A stretch of 64,000 nucleotides of DNA from NCBI GenBank assembly GCA_963823895.1, contig CAWGNG010000026.1, positions 512,063 through 576,062 of the forward strand, written 5' to 3'. Source of the DNA: G963675935 sp963823895. GTDB taxonomy: Bacteria > Planctomycetota > Planctomycetia > Pirellulales > Thermoguttaceae. Each line of letters starts with the position of its first letter. Within the stretch, counting starts at the first letter, position 1. The notes under the pieces were generated by a model. That model did no database searches. It was not told the DNA's origin and was given only the letters and a program-made list of their open reading frames with translations. This document shows, in pieces, positions 36,878 through 45,159 of this stretch. Position numbers and translations under genes: made by a program.

Positions 36878-38251
36878 CTATTTTGGCAGCCGGCCGCGAT
36901 ACGCCCAAAGTCCCAATGCCGGATTGCTGACGTAATAAATCCGCTCGCCATCGGGCAAGTCGTTCCAACCGTCGCGTAGCGCCTTGGGATTGTAGCGGGC
37001 CAGCATCGGCGGCAACTCGGCGTAGCGATAGCCGACCGATTCGATCTCTTCGCGGCTGAGTTCGCCCGGACAGTAGGTGATGGTGAATCGCCCCTCCGAC
37101 GATCCGTGGATCATGTGGGAAGCGGCGGAGAGATTCTGCGGCAAGTCGTCGGTCTGCTCGACGAACCGCATGATCTCGGGCGTCGTTCGATATCCGTACT
37201 TTCGCACGAGGCGGTCGATTTCGGCATCCTCGCCGAACGTGCCGACGCCGGGGGCGAGCACAACCAACTCGCCGCCGTCGGCCACCGCCATCCGCGTGCG
37301 ATAGATCGCCTTGTTGCCTAGCCACGTGCTATGGAACTCCTCCGGATCGAGCCAGACGACAACCTTTCGCGGCGGTTCTTCCAGGATTACGAAGTTGACC
37401 TCAACCGACAAAGCTGCCGCTTGTTGGAAACAGTCGCCATTGTCGCCGATGAACAGTCCGCGAACCGCCAGGCCGCAGTGGGGCAGAAATTCCTGTCTGT
37501 CAGAGCGTCCCGCTTCCGCCCGGCAGACAGGAATGTCTGCCCCACCAGATGAATGGACCGGCCCTGCTTCACCATCTTCGCGCGGACCGATAACTGTCAG
37601 CACGAAGACGGCCGGCAGATGCGGACAGAAGTGGGCCTGGGCGTAGTTCAGGATGCGGCGGACGGGCGTGTCGGCTCGGCCCATGATCCGCTCCATGCCG
37701 TACGAGGCGGCGATGAAGTGGCTCTCGTTAATCCCCTGCGACCCGCCCACGCCGACGAACAGGTTCTTGTTGTGGTTGGCCATGCCGATCACTTCGTGCG
37801 GCACGACCTGCCCGATCGAGAGAATCAGATCGTGCCGGCCTTCCCAGACGAGCCGGTTCAACTCGACCGGCCAGGGCTTGCGCCAGATGCCCTCGGTTGC
37901 CCGCGCGACGAACTCGGCCGGGACTTCGCCGATGGTGAGCACGTCGCGCCGCCAATCGTGTACGCGGAACAGCCGCTTCGGCACGCCGGGGAACATTGCG
38001 TCCAACTGGCCGTCGGACATGGGGGCGTGTGTGCCCAGCGCCGGCAGAATGTCGGTCAGCCGATCGCCCAGATAATCGTATGCGAAGCAGGTCAGCGGGC
38101 CGGCCATGCTGTTCGGCCGCGTAAAATCGGGCGGAATCGCCAGCACCCGCCGCCGCGGCTCCAGCCGGCGAAGCGTCGCGATCAAGGCCGCCCGCAGGTC
38201 TTCGGGAGTCAGGTCGTTCGTGGGCGAGCCTTGAGCGTAGTACGTTGCCAT
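36878..38251 (-). CDS. LarA-like (DUF2088, nickel-pincer racemase/epimerase) protein
   Basis: A 457-residue protein related to lactate racemase LarA, whose family interconverts 2-hydroxyacid stereoisomers with a nickel-pincer cofactor. Visible features are IPPDFTRPNS, ILPALGTHAPMSDGQL, LILSIGQVVPHEVIGMANHNKN, FVGVGGSQGINESHF and LVVLAPGVGTFGEDAEID. Residues about 235-258 (GADIPVCRAEAGRSDRQEFL) are an in-frame insertion of palindromic repeat DNA, next to GLAVRGLFIGDNG. It lies 27 bases downstream of the 509-residue secreted-protein gene and may belong to the ECF sigma operon. The true substrate is unknown. Confidence 0.75.
   Translation of the reverse strand: MATYYAQGSPTNDLTPEDLRAALIATLRRLEPRRRVLAIPPDFTRPNSMAGPLTCFAYDYLGDRLTDILPALGTHAPMSDGQLDAMFPGVPKRLFRVHDWRRDVLTIGEVPAEFVARATEGIWRKPWPVELNRLVWEGRHDLILSIGQVVPHEVIGMANHNKNLFVGVGGSQGINESHFIAASYGMERIMGRADTPVRRILNYAQAHFCPHLPAVFVLTVIGPREDGEAGPVHSSGGADIPVCRAEAGRSDRQEFLPHCGLAVRGLFIGDNGDCFQQAAALSVEVNFVILEEPPRKVVVWLDPEEFHSTWLGNKAIYRTRMAVADGGELVVLAPGVGTFGEDAEIDRLVRKYGYRTTPEIMRFVEQTDDLPQNLSAASHMIHGSSEGRFTITYCPGELSREEIESVGYRYAELPPMLARYNPKALRDGWNDLPDGERIYYVSNPALGLWAYRGRLPK
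37478..37547. repeat. Pair of GGGGCAGACA palindromes inside the larA-like gene
   Basis: GTGGGGCAGAAATTCCTGTC (37478 on) and CGGCAGACAGGAATGTCTGC (37521 on, then CCCAC) are two copies of one palindromic family, facing each other. The same core occurs three times inside hydE (41458-41560). The block keeps the reading frame open. Confidence 0.85.
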
Positions 38252-38278
38252 TTGCCGAGACGCCGGAGGTCGAACCGT

Positions 38279-39808
38279 TTACTTGGCCACAACTATACGG
38301 TACTGCGGCCTGGGCGTGCTCGTCAAGCCGCCATCGGCGTCGAGCACGGCCGTCTTGCCCTCCAAGTGGTACGGAAACGGCTTTCCCGTCATCGGATTGA
38401 GCGGAATCGGAACCTGCTTGATCGCGTCGAGCGTCGGCGGCAGTTGGCCGTTGTGGGCGGCAGCGTAGATCCGCAGGGCCTCGATGCAGCGAACCGCCGC
38501 CAGTTGACGTTCCGTTCGCGCGAACGCCGACATGGCGATGGAGACATGGGGCAGCAACGTGCGGGCGAAAGGAACAATCTCCCGCTTCATGAGGGCCGGG
38601 AGTTCTCGCTCCGTCCGCGACATTCCTTCGGCCGCCTGCGGATAGGGTAAGTGCCACCATTGAAAGAACTCATCCCGAATCGCGTCACAGATGTCCAGCG
38701 AATAGAGCAGGACGACTTGCGCCGGCGGCATGGAGTCAAGCTCTGTTTGCGAGTAGCCTGCGGCCAGAAGTGCGGCCTTTGCTCTCGGGGCCTCGGCGAG
38801 AGCGTGTGAAAGCGTCTTTGCAATCTCCTTCGCCCGTTGCTTGTCGGACGCCCGAGAGCGTGCGAAGTCATCCTCGTACCCGACCAATTCTGAGACGACT
38901 TTTCGCAGAACGTGGTCCCATTGCTCCGGCACGTACTGGGTGTGCCGAAGCGTTTGCAGCTCGGGCCATTGCAGATAGAGCCCGTCATACTCGGCTTCGA
39001 TCGACGTCTGTGGATCAATCAGCGGCGACGGCAATTCCGTAAGGCTCCAGTACAGATTTGGCGATCCCGCTTGTTGGCAGAGCGCCAGCACCTGATCGTT
39101 CATCATGTTGGCAATTGCCAGGCCATTGAGACCACTAACCAGGAAAGGCTGCTTGGCCACGTGGCGAGCCATGCCGTAGCCGGTTTGCAGCGAGGTGATG
39201 GCCTCGTCGAACTTCCGTTCCGCGATCTGCAACCTTGCCCGCAGAGCCACGATACGAGCCATATTGCGAAACTCCTGCACCTCGGGCAGCAATATCTCGA
39301 ACACGTGGCCTTGCCGCAACGGCACGTCCCAATTGCAGTGCTCGCGCCGTACAGCCAGTTCAAGTTGGCTTCTCACCGATCCGCCGAACGCATCGGCGAG
39401 TTTTCGTACGCGCTCGCGTGGCAGCTTATCGAGCGGCGTTTCCAGCCATTCCTCAAAATGGGTAAAACCACTGGGCGACTCGTTTTTGTTGAACCTGTCG
39501 AGCGCCTCATTCTGCATGTCCTTCCAAATTTCCATGTGACGCACAAGTGCCTTCATATAGAGGGGCACGGCGTCGCCGGGCGTGCTTTCGAGGAACGTCG
39601 GCAACAGGTGATACTTCAGCGCCGGTTTTGGCGCCGCCGCCGGGTGAATCGTGAGCGAGACAACCTCGATCGCGGGCTTTGCCGATTCGGCCCCTTTTTT
39701 CGACTTGCCGTTCTTGGCCGCCGCATCGGCTGCTTCAACCGATGATGTAATCACCATCACTGCGAACGCGAGGCCGAACGATACCGCAAGAGTTGAACGT
39801 CTTTTCAT
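38279..39808 (-). CDS. Large secreted protein of unknown function in ECF sigma operon
   Basis: A 509-residue protein with a signal peptide (FGLAFAVMVITSSVEAADAA), a Lys/Ala linker and a mostly helical body (SLQTGYGMARHVAKQPFLVSGL, RCIEALRIYAAAHNGQLPPTL). It ends with GKTAVLDADGGLTSTPRPQYRI. The phrase AVRCIEALRIYAAAHNGQLP resembles the stretch after pilin-like N-termini in many planctomycete proteins, but no prepilin cleavage site is present. It starts 16 bases after the anti-sigma stop, so is probably its co-transcribed target. No enzyme motif found. Confidence 0.65.
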   Translation of the reverse strand: MKRRSTLAVSFGLAFAVMVITSSVEAADAAAKNGKSKKGAESAKPAIEVVSLTIHPAAAPKPALKYHLLPTFLESTPGDAVPLYMKALVRHMEIWKDMQNEALDRFNKNESPSGFTHFEEWLETPLDKLPRERVRKLADAFGGSVRSQLELAVRREHCNWDVPLRQGHVFEILLPEVQEFRNMARIVALRARLQIAERKFDEAITSLQTGYGMARHVAKQPFLVSGLNGLAIANMMNDQVLALCQQAGSPNLYWSLTELPSPLIDPQTSIEAEYDGLYLQWPELQTLRHTQYVPEQWDHVLRKVVSELVGYEDDFARSRASDKQRAKEIAKTLSHALAEAPRAKAALLAAGYSQTELDSMPPAQVVLLYSLDICDAIRDEFFQWWHLPYPQAAEGMSRTERELPALMKREIVPFARTLLPHVSIAMSAFARTERQLAAVRCIEALRIYAAAHNGQLPPTLDAIKQVPIPLNPMTGKPFPYHLEGKTAVLDADGGLTSTPRPQYRIVVAK

Positions 39809-39824
39809 GGAAACCTCCTATTCT

Positions 39825-40304
39825 TCAACCGTTTGGGTTGTCGAGGAATTGTTTGAGCAGATTCCGATGCGTCTCTTCGTGGGGCACGGCGGGAGCGCCG
39901 GGGACGAAATGCCCGGGCGATTCTGGCAGGGCGTCGATGCCCTTTTCCAGCACCAGCCGGTACAAACGCCGGTTCTCCCAGGGCGACGGCGGCGAGGCAT
40001 CGACGCGAACGTCAACGGCCGCCGGCACATCCGCCATCAAGACGTTGTCCGATCGTTCGACGAGCTGCGGCTTCTTGCTCGTGCCCCAGAGGATGGCGAA
40101 AGTCGCTGCCACAAATAGCGACGCGGCGGTGGCCATCGGCCAGATCTTTGCGGCAAGTCGACGCCGCGGCGAGCCTCGACTCGCCGCATTCCTGCCCGCC
40201 AGAAACATCAGCCGGTCGCGATCGATGCCGCTTGCTACGGGCGTCAGGCTGGAAAGCGCCGCCTCGATCGCCGCCAACTCGTCGTTCAGTCGTTCTTGGG
40301 ACAT
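39825..40304 (-). CDS. Putative membrane anti-sigma factor
   Basis: A 159-residue protein with an N-terminal cytoplasmic helical part (MSQERLNDELAAIEAALSSL), one membrane segment (IWPMATAASLFVAATFAILWG) and a periplasmic tail. The gene overlaps the end of the ECF sigma gene by 19 bases. Position and topology are the evidence; the classic zinc-binding anti-sigma motif (HxxxCxxC) is absent. Confidence 0.65.
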   Translation of the reverse strand: MSQERLNDELAAIEAALSSLTPVASGIDRDRLMFLAGRNAASRGSPRRRLAAKIWPMATAASLFVAATFAILWGTSKKPQLVERSDNVLMADVPAAVDVRVDASPPSPWENRRLYRLVLEKGIDALPESPGHFVPGAPAVPHEETHRNLLKQFLDNPNG

Positions 40305-40804
40305 AGCGTCCTCAGTTTCTCTCGCAAGGCCGACAGCGCCGCTTCGTAGCGTCGATGGGCGGCGCTGTCGGAAACGCCCACCAACTTACCGATCTGTTGA
40401 AACGTCAAGCCGCCCCAAATCCGGGCGACCACCACTTCGCGCAGTTTGATGGAAAGCGATTCCAAAGCGGCCGCCGCCACGTCGGCGTCGAGCCGATCGC
40501 CGGCCGATCGCTCGAACGCCGAACGATCGCCCACCGCGGCAGTCTCATGCCGCCGCCGCCTTTGCGACGAACGCCACGCCGTGATCGCCCTGTTGCGCAC
40601 CACGCGATACAACCACGCCGCCGGATCGTCCGGCAACCGCGGCTGGCCGGCCAATTCGATCAGCGACTCCTGCACGACGTCTTCCGCACAGTCGCACCAT
40701 TGCCGCGCGAACAACTCCAAAGGCGCGGCATAGCGATCGAACAGCCGCCCGAGCAACTCGGGCGTCGGCCAATCGCCGGCGTTGGGATCGTTGTCGTTCA
40801 CCAT
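40286..40804 (-). CDS. ECF-type RNA polymerase sigma factor
   Basis: A 172-residue sigma-70 family protein. Region 2 is LLGRLFDRYAAPLELFARQWCDCAEDVVQESLIEL with the core-binding and -10 recognition part AAWLYRVVRNRAITAWRSSQRRRR. Region 4 is LSIKLREVVVARIWGGLTFQQIGKLVGVSDSAAHRRYEAALSALREKL, the -35 helix-turn-helix. ATG 40804 is used; six more residues upstream (40822) are possible. It drives a minus-strand operon with the anti-sigma, a secreted protein and perhaps the LarA-like gene. Confidence 0.9.
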   Translation of the reverse strand: MVNDNDPNAGDWPTPELLGRLFDRYAAPLELFARQWCDCAEDVVQESLIELAGQPRLPDDPAAWLYRVVRNRAITAWRSSQRRRRHETAAVGDRSAFERSAGDRLDADVAAAALESLSIKLREVVVARIWGGLTFQQIGKLVGVSDSAAHRRYEAALSALREKLRTLCPKND

Positions 40805-40926
40805 GATTAAGACGCCGGCCAACGCGGCTTATCCCGCGACTGCCAACCGCTTGCGGTTTCGCAGACGCTGGACGATAAAGTGTCCACCCATACGGAGGGG
40901 GAATGCCTTTTGCCGGCAATTCCGAG

Positions 40927-40932
40927 TATAAT
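40927..40932 (+). promoter_or_regulatory. Possible -10 element of the hyd operon
   Basis: TATAAT at 40927-40932, 16 bases before the hydE ATG at 40949, within ATAATTACACGATTACG, the most AT-rich part of the sigma/hydE intergenic gap. No good -35 match at 17 bases. The divergent sigma gene starts at 40804. Confidence 0.35.
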
Positions 40933-40948
40933 TACACGATTACGAAAC

Positions 40949-42187
40949 ATGCAACGCAACGAAATCCTCGATTGGCTTCGTGAGAGCGACCCCGCGAGAC
41001 TTGACGACCTCTGGCGGCTTGCCGACCAGACGCGGCAGGAGTTCGTCGGTGGCGAGGTGCATTTGCGCGGGCTGATCGAGTTGTCGAACTACTGCGTGCG
41101 GCTGTGCGGCTACTGCGGACTTCGTGCGGGCAACGCAGCCCTGCGGCGCTACCGGATGTCGGATGACGAAGTGCTGCAATGCGTGCGGAAGGCCGTCCAA
41201 TTCGGCTATGGAACCGTCGTGTTGCAATCCGGCGAAGACCCCGAATTGACCCGCCAACGCATCGCCGGGCTCGTACGACGCATCAAGGCCGATACCGCGC
41301 TGGCCGTGACGTTGAGCCTTGGCGAACGCGACGACGACGAGCTGGCCGCCTGGCGCGAAGCGGGGGCAGATCGGTACTTGCTCCGCTTTGAAACCTCGAA
41401 CCGCGCGCTCTATGAGCGAATCCATCCACCGCGGGCAAAGGAGCCACAACAGGAACAGGGGGGCAGACATTCTTGTCTGCCTGGAAGTGCTGAGCCATTG
41501 GCTGGCAGACAGGAATGTCTGCCCCACTGTTCGTCAGGCAGACAGGAACGCCTGCCCCACCGCAGAATGGCGATTCTCGCCACGCTCGCGCGGCTTGGAT
41601 ACGAAGTCGGCAGCGGCGTGATGATCGGCATTCCCGGCCAGACTTACGACGATCTGGCCGACGACATCGAGTGGTTCGCCCGGCTCGATCTCGACATGAT
41701 CGGCGTCGGGCCGTACTTGCCGCATCCCGATACGCCGCTGGCCGACCGCGACGCTTGGCCTCCGGCTCCCGACTGTCAACAAGTGCCGGCCAGCGAGGAG
41801 ATGACGTACAAAGTAATCGCTTTGACCCGCTTGACGTGTCCGCGGACGAACATTCCCGCCACCACCGCACTGGCCACGTTGAACCGGCACGAGGGCCGCG
41901 AGTTGGGGCTCGTGCGGGGGGCCAACATTTTGATGCCCAACCTCACGCCCACAAAATACCGTGCCCTGTACGAAATTTACCCCGATAAGGCGTGTATTGC
42001 CGAAAGCGGCGAGGCGTGCCATCATTGTTTGAGCGGGCGGATCGCCGCCCTCGGCCGCCAGGTCGGCCAAGGACGCGGCGACTCGCCCAATCGCGAAATA
42101 CGGCTGTTATCGCCGGACACCGGTCGTACTCCTCACGCTCCGCGTGAGGAAAAAACGGGGGCCGATTCAGCCTCACGCGGAGCGTGA
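40949..42187 (+). CDS. hydE: [FeFe]-hydrogenase maturase HydE (radical SAM)
   Basis: Radical SAM enzyme helping to build the H-cluster diiron site. ATG 40949 starts MQRNEILDWLRE. The cluster motif is CVRLCGYC (CX3CX2C), followed by RYRMSDDEVL and GYGTVVLQSGEDPELT. The barrel continues with GYEVGSGVMIGIPGQTYDDLADDIEW, MIGVGPYLPHPDTPL and ANILMPNLTPTKYR. At 412 residues it is longer than the usual 340-360. Residues about 168-206 (RHSCLPG...RQECLPHC...RQERLPHR) are repeat DNA read in frame, placed between IHPPRA and RMAILATLARLGYE. The last 20 residues (RTPHAPREEKTG...) come from a second palindrome that also supplies the stop. Confidence 0.92.
   Translation: MQRNEILDWLRESDPARLDDLWRLADQTRQEFVGGEVHLRGLIELSNYCVRLCGYCGLRAGNAALRRYRMSDDEVLQCVRKAVQFGYGTVVLQSGEDPELTRQRIAGLVRRIKADTALAVTLSLGERDDDELAAWREAGADRYLLRFETSNRALYERIHPPRAKEPQQEQGGRHSCLPGSAEPLAGRQECLPHCSSGRQERLPHRRMAILATLARLGYEVGSGVMIGIPGQTYDDLADDIEWFARLDLDMIGVGPYLPHPDTPLADRDAWPPAPDCQQVPASEEMTYKVIALTRLTCPRTNIPATTALATLNRHEGRELGLVRGANILMPNLTPTKYRALYEIYPDKACIAESGEACHHCLSGRIAALGRQVGQGRGDSPNREIRLLSPDTGRTPHAPREEKTGADSASRGA
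41458..41560. repeat. Three GGCAGACA palindromes inside hydE
   Basis: Three copies of a palindromic unit lie at about 41458-41483 (GGGGGCAGACATTCTTGTCT), 41502-41526 (GGCAGACAGGAATGTCTGCC) and 41534-41560 (GGCAGACAGGAACGCCTGCC). The total insertion of about 103-120 bases leaves hydE in frame. The same unit is found twice in the larA-like gene. Confidence 0.88.
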
Positions 42188-42195
42188 GGAGTACG
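42125..42195. repeat. Perfect 25-base palindrome CGTACTCCTCACGCTCCGCG at the 3' end of hydE
   Basis: Arms at 42125-42149 and 42171-42195 are perfect inverted copies around a 21-base loop. The hydE stop (42185-42187) lies in the right arm. Could act as a stem-loop between hydE and hydG. A decayed relative lies at 9299-9364. Confidence 0.9.
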
Positions 42196-42232
42196 GCCCC
42201 GCCGCCACGATTTGGAAAGTGAGATTTGAGAA

Positions 42233-43656
42233 ATGCCCCTGGCGATCGAAAAAGCGAAACTCAGCCGAAGCGGCTTCGATTTTATCGACGACGAGCGTCT
42301 GCACAAACTGCTGCAATGCCCGGCGGACGCGGGAGTGGTGCGCGACGTGATCGCCAAGAGCCTATCGAAGCAGCCCCTTTCGGTCGAGGAGACCGCCGCG
42401 TTGCTGGCGGCCGGCGAGCCGGAACTGCTCGAGCAGATCTTCGACGCCGCCCGGCAACTGAAACGCGACGTTTACGGCAACCGCATCGTGCTGTTCGCCC
42501 CCGTCTATATCGGCAACAACTGCACGAACGACTGCCTCTATTGCGCTTTTCGCCGCTCGAACAGGACGGAGATTCGCCGCACCTTGGACGCGGACGAAAT
42601 CCGCCAGCAGGTGTTGGCATTGGAGAACAAGGGGCACAAGCGGCTGATCCTCGTCTTCGGCGAGCATCCGGACTACGACGCCCGCTTCATGGCCGAGTGC
42701 GTGCAACACGTCTACGCCACCACCACCGCGCGGGGCAACATCCGCCGCGTCAACCTGAACGCCGCCCCGTTGGATCACGACGGCTATCGCATCGTCAAGG
42801 CCGCCGGCATCGGAACGTATCAGATCTTCCAGGAGACCTACCACCACGAAACCTATCGCCGCGTTCACCCGAAGAACACCAACAAGGCCAACTACCTCTG
42901 GCGGCTCGACGGCGTCGCCCGCGCAATGGAGGCCGACTGCGACAACGTCGGCATCGGCGCCCTGTTCGGCCTGTACGACTGGCGATTCGAGGTGCTCGGG
43001 CTGGTGAGCCACGCCTTGCACCTGCAAAAGCACTACAACGTCGGGCCGCACACGATCAGTTTTCCGCGGCTGCGGCCGGCGTGCGGCGTGAAGCTCGACG
43101 AAACGCGTCTGGTCGGCGACGACAACTTCAAGCGGCTGGTGGCGATCCTGCGTTTGGCGGCCCCGTATACGGGCCTGATTTGCACCGCCCGCGAGCCGCC
43201 CGCGCTGCGCGCGAAATTCTCGGCTTCGGCGTTTCGCAGATCGACGCCGGCAGCCGCATCGAGATCGGCGGCTACACCGAAGTGGGCGACGCCCAGGTCA
43301 TGGAGATCGAGCAGTTCGAACTCGGCGACATCCGCCCGCTGGACGATGTCGTCCGCGAGTTGCTGATCGACGGTTACATCCCCAGCTTTTGCACCGCCTG
43401 CTATCGGCTCGGGCGGACCGGCGAGCAGTTCATGGAGTACGCGATACCGGGCTTCATCCAGAACTTCTGCACGCCCAACGCGCTGAGCACGCTGATGGAG
43501 TACTTGGTCGATTACGCCTCGCCGGAAACCCGTCGGGCGGGCCAGGCGGCCGTGCGCCGCGAACTCGAAAAACTGCCGGACGGCGAGCGAAAGCGCCTGC
43601 TGCTGGATCGCTTGCGGCGAATTTCCGAAACCGAGGAGCGAGATCTGTTCTTCTGA
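42233..43656 (+). CDS. hydG: [FeFe]-hydrogenase maturase HydG (tyrosine lyase), with one frame break
   Basis: Radical SAM enzyme that cleaves tyrosine to give the CO and cyanide ligands of the H-cluster. N-terminal cluster: CTNDCLYC (CX3CX2C). Conserved segments include APVYIGNNC, VFGEHP, QIFQETYHHETYRRVHP and GPHTISFPRLRPA. The auxiliary-cluster motif near the C-terminus is CTAC, then 22 residues, then C in GFIQNFC (CX2CX22C). The frame breaks at 43205-43213: REPPALR in the first frame continues as EILGFGVSQIDAGSRIEIGGY in the next, one base missing in GCGCTGCGCGCGAA. The joined protein has about 474 residues, normal for HydG. All cluster ligands are present on one side or the other. Confidence 0.9.
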
Positions 43657-43668
43657 GAATGTCTGCTC

Positions 43669-43731
43669 CGTTTAGCCCCGGCGTCCACGCCGGGAACACC
43701 GCCAACGCCGCGCAGACGCGGCGGCTAGACA
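43669..43731. repeat. GGCGTCCACGCC palindromic repeats between hydG and aspA
   Basis: The stretch holds GTTTAGCCCCGGCGTCCACG (43669 on, then CCGGG) and CGCGCAGACGCGGCGGCTAG (about 43711-43730). The first matches the hairpin block in recQ at 15541-15565. It fills the hydG-aspA gap. Confidence 0.65.
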
Positions 43732-43745
43732 ATGTACACGTACCG

Positions 43746-45159
43746 ATGACCCAATACCGCCGCGAAACTGATCTGCTGGGCACCCGCGACGTCCCTGCCG
43801 ACGCCCTGTGGGGAATCCACACGCTGCGGGCGATCGAGAACTTCCCGCTGGCCAATCGGCCGGTCCATCGCCGGCTGGTCCGTGCTTTCGGCGCGGTCAA
43901 ACTGGCCGCGGCACGGACCAACCATGAACTGGGCCATTGGGACGACGCCAGGTACGCCACCATCGAAACCGCCTGCCGGGAAATGATCGCCGGAACGCTC
44001 GGCCAGCACATTGTCGTCGATGCCCTGCAGGGCGGGGCGGGCACTTCCACCAATATGAACGTCAACGAGGTGCTGGCCAACCGCGCCCTGCAAATCCTCG
44101 GCCGGCCGCTGGGCGATTACCAGACCGTCAATCCGCACGACAACATCAACTTGCACCAATCGACCAACGACGTATATCCTACCGCACTGCGAGTCGCGGC
44201 CATCTTCGCCCTGCACGATCTGGAACGCAACGTGATCGCCCTGTTGGAGGCGTTTCAGGCGAAGGAGAAGCAATTTGCCGGCGTGGTCAAGATCGGCCGC
44301 ACCGAGTTGCAAGACGCCGTGCTCGTGACGCTCGGCCGCGAGATGGCCGCCTACGCCGAGGCGATCGCCCGCGACCGCTGGCGAATCTACAAGTGCGAAG
44401 AGCGTCTGCGCGTGGTAAACCTCGGCGGCACCGCCATCGGCACCGGGCTCGGCGCGCCGCGGCAGTACATCTTCCGCGTCGTCGAACATCTGCGGCAAAT
44501 CACCGGCCTCGGTCTCGCGCGGGCCGAGAATCTGATCGAGGCGACGCAAAACGCCGACGCCTTCATTGAAGTCAGCGGCATTCTCCGCACGTTGGCCGCG
44601 AACCTCTTGAAGATTTCCAACGACCTGCAACTGTTGTCCTCTGGCCCGTATGCCGGGCTGGGCGAAATCCGCCTGCCGCCGCGTCAGGCCGGCTCGTCGA
44701 TCATGCCCGGCAAGGTCAACCCGGTGATTCCCGAGGCCGTGGCCCAGGCCGCCATTGCCATAAGCGGATACGATCTAATGATTTTGCAGGCCGTCGGCGG
44801 CGGCAATCTCGAATTGAGCCAGTTCCTGCCGCTGGTGGCCGACAGCCTGCTCACCTCGCTCGACCTGCTCGACAACGCCTGCGACATTTTCGCGCGGCAT
44901 TGCGTGGCGGGAATCGAGGCCGATGAACACCGTTGCCGGCAGAACGTCCGCAACAGCACCGCCTTGTTGACCGCGCTGGTTGATGCGATCGGCTACGATG
45001 CGGCCGAGCGACTCGCCGCGGAAGCCGCCGCATCGCCCGCGCCCATCGACATCCGCCAGTTGGCGATCGACCGCGCACTGCTCGAGCGCCGAACAGTTCG
45101 ACGAGTTGACTTCGCCCGAGCGGGTGACGAAATTGGGAAGCGAATCGGTTGGGAAATGA
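43746..45159 (+). CDS. aspA: Aspartate ammonia-lyase, with one frame break near its end
   Basis: Fumarase/aspartase superfamily enzyme releasing ammonia and fumarate from aspartate. ATG 43746 starts MTQYRRETDLLGTRDVPADALWGIHTLRA. Signature sequences: GGAGTSTNMNVNEVLANRA, HDNINLHQSTNDVYPTA, GRTELQDAVLVTLG and the catalytic loop GSSIMPGKVNPVIPEAV. The frame in use runs on into hydF. Reading one base later from about 45082, it gives SAEQFDELTSPERVTKLGSE and a TGA at 45157-45159, a normal aspartase C-terminus that overlaps the hydF start. So a one-base insertion (or two-base loss) lies at about 45078-45090. aspA sits between hydG and hydF, as reported for other hydrogenase maturation loci, perhaps to supply ammonia for the azadithiolate bridge. 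Confidence 0.87.

Noticed and set aside
41458..41560. Three similar spaced units in hydE considered as a CRISPR array.
   Set aside because: Units are palindromic and unequally spaced, spacers are too short, and the block is inside an open reading frame.
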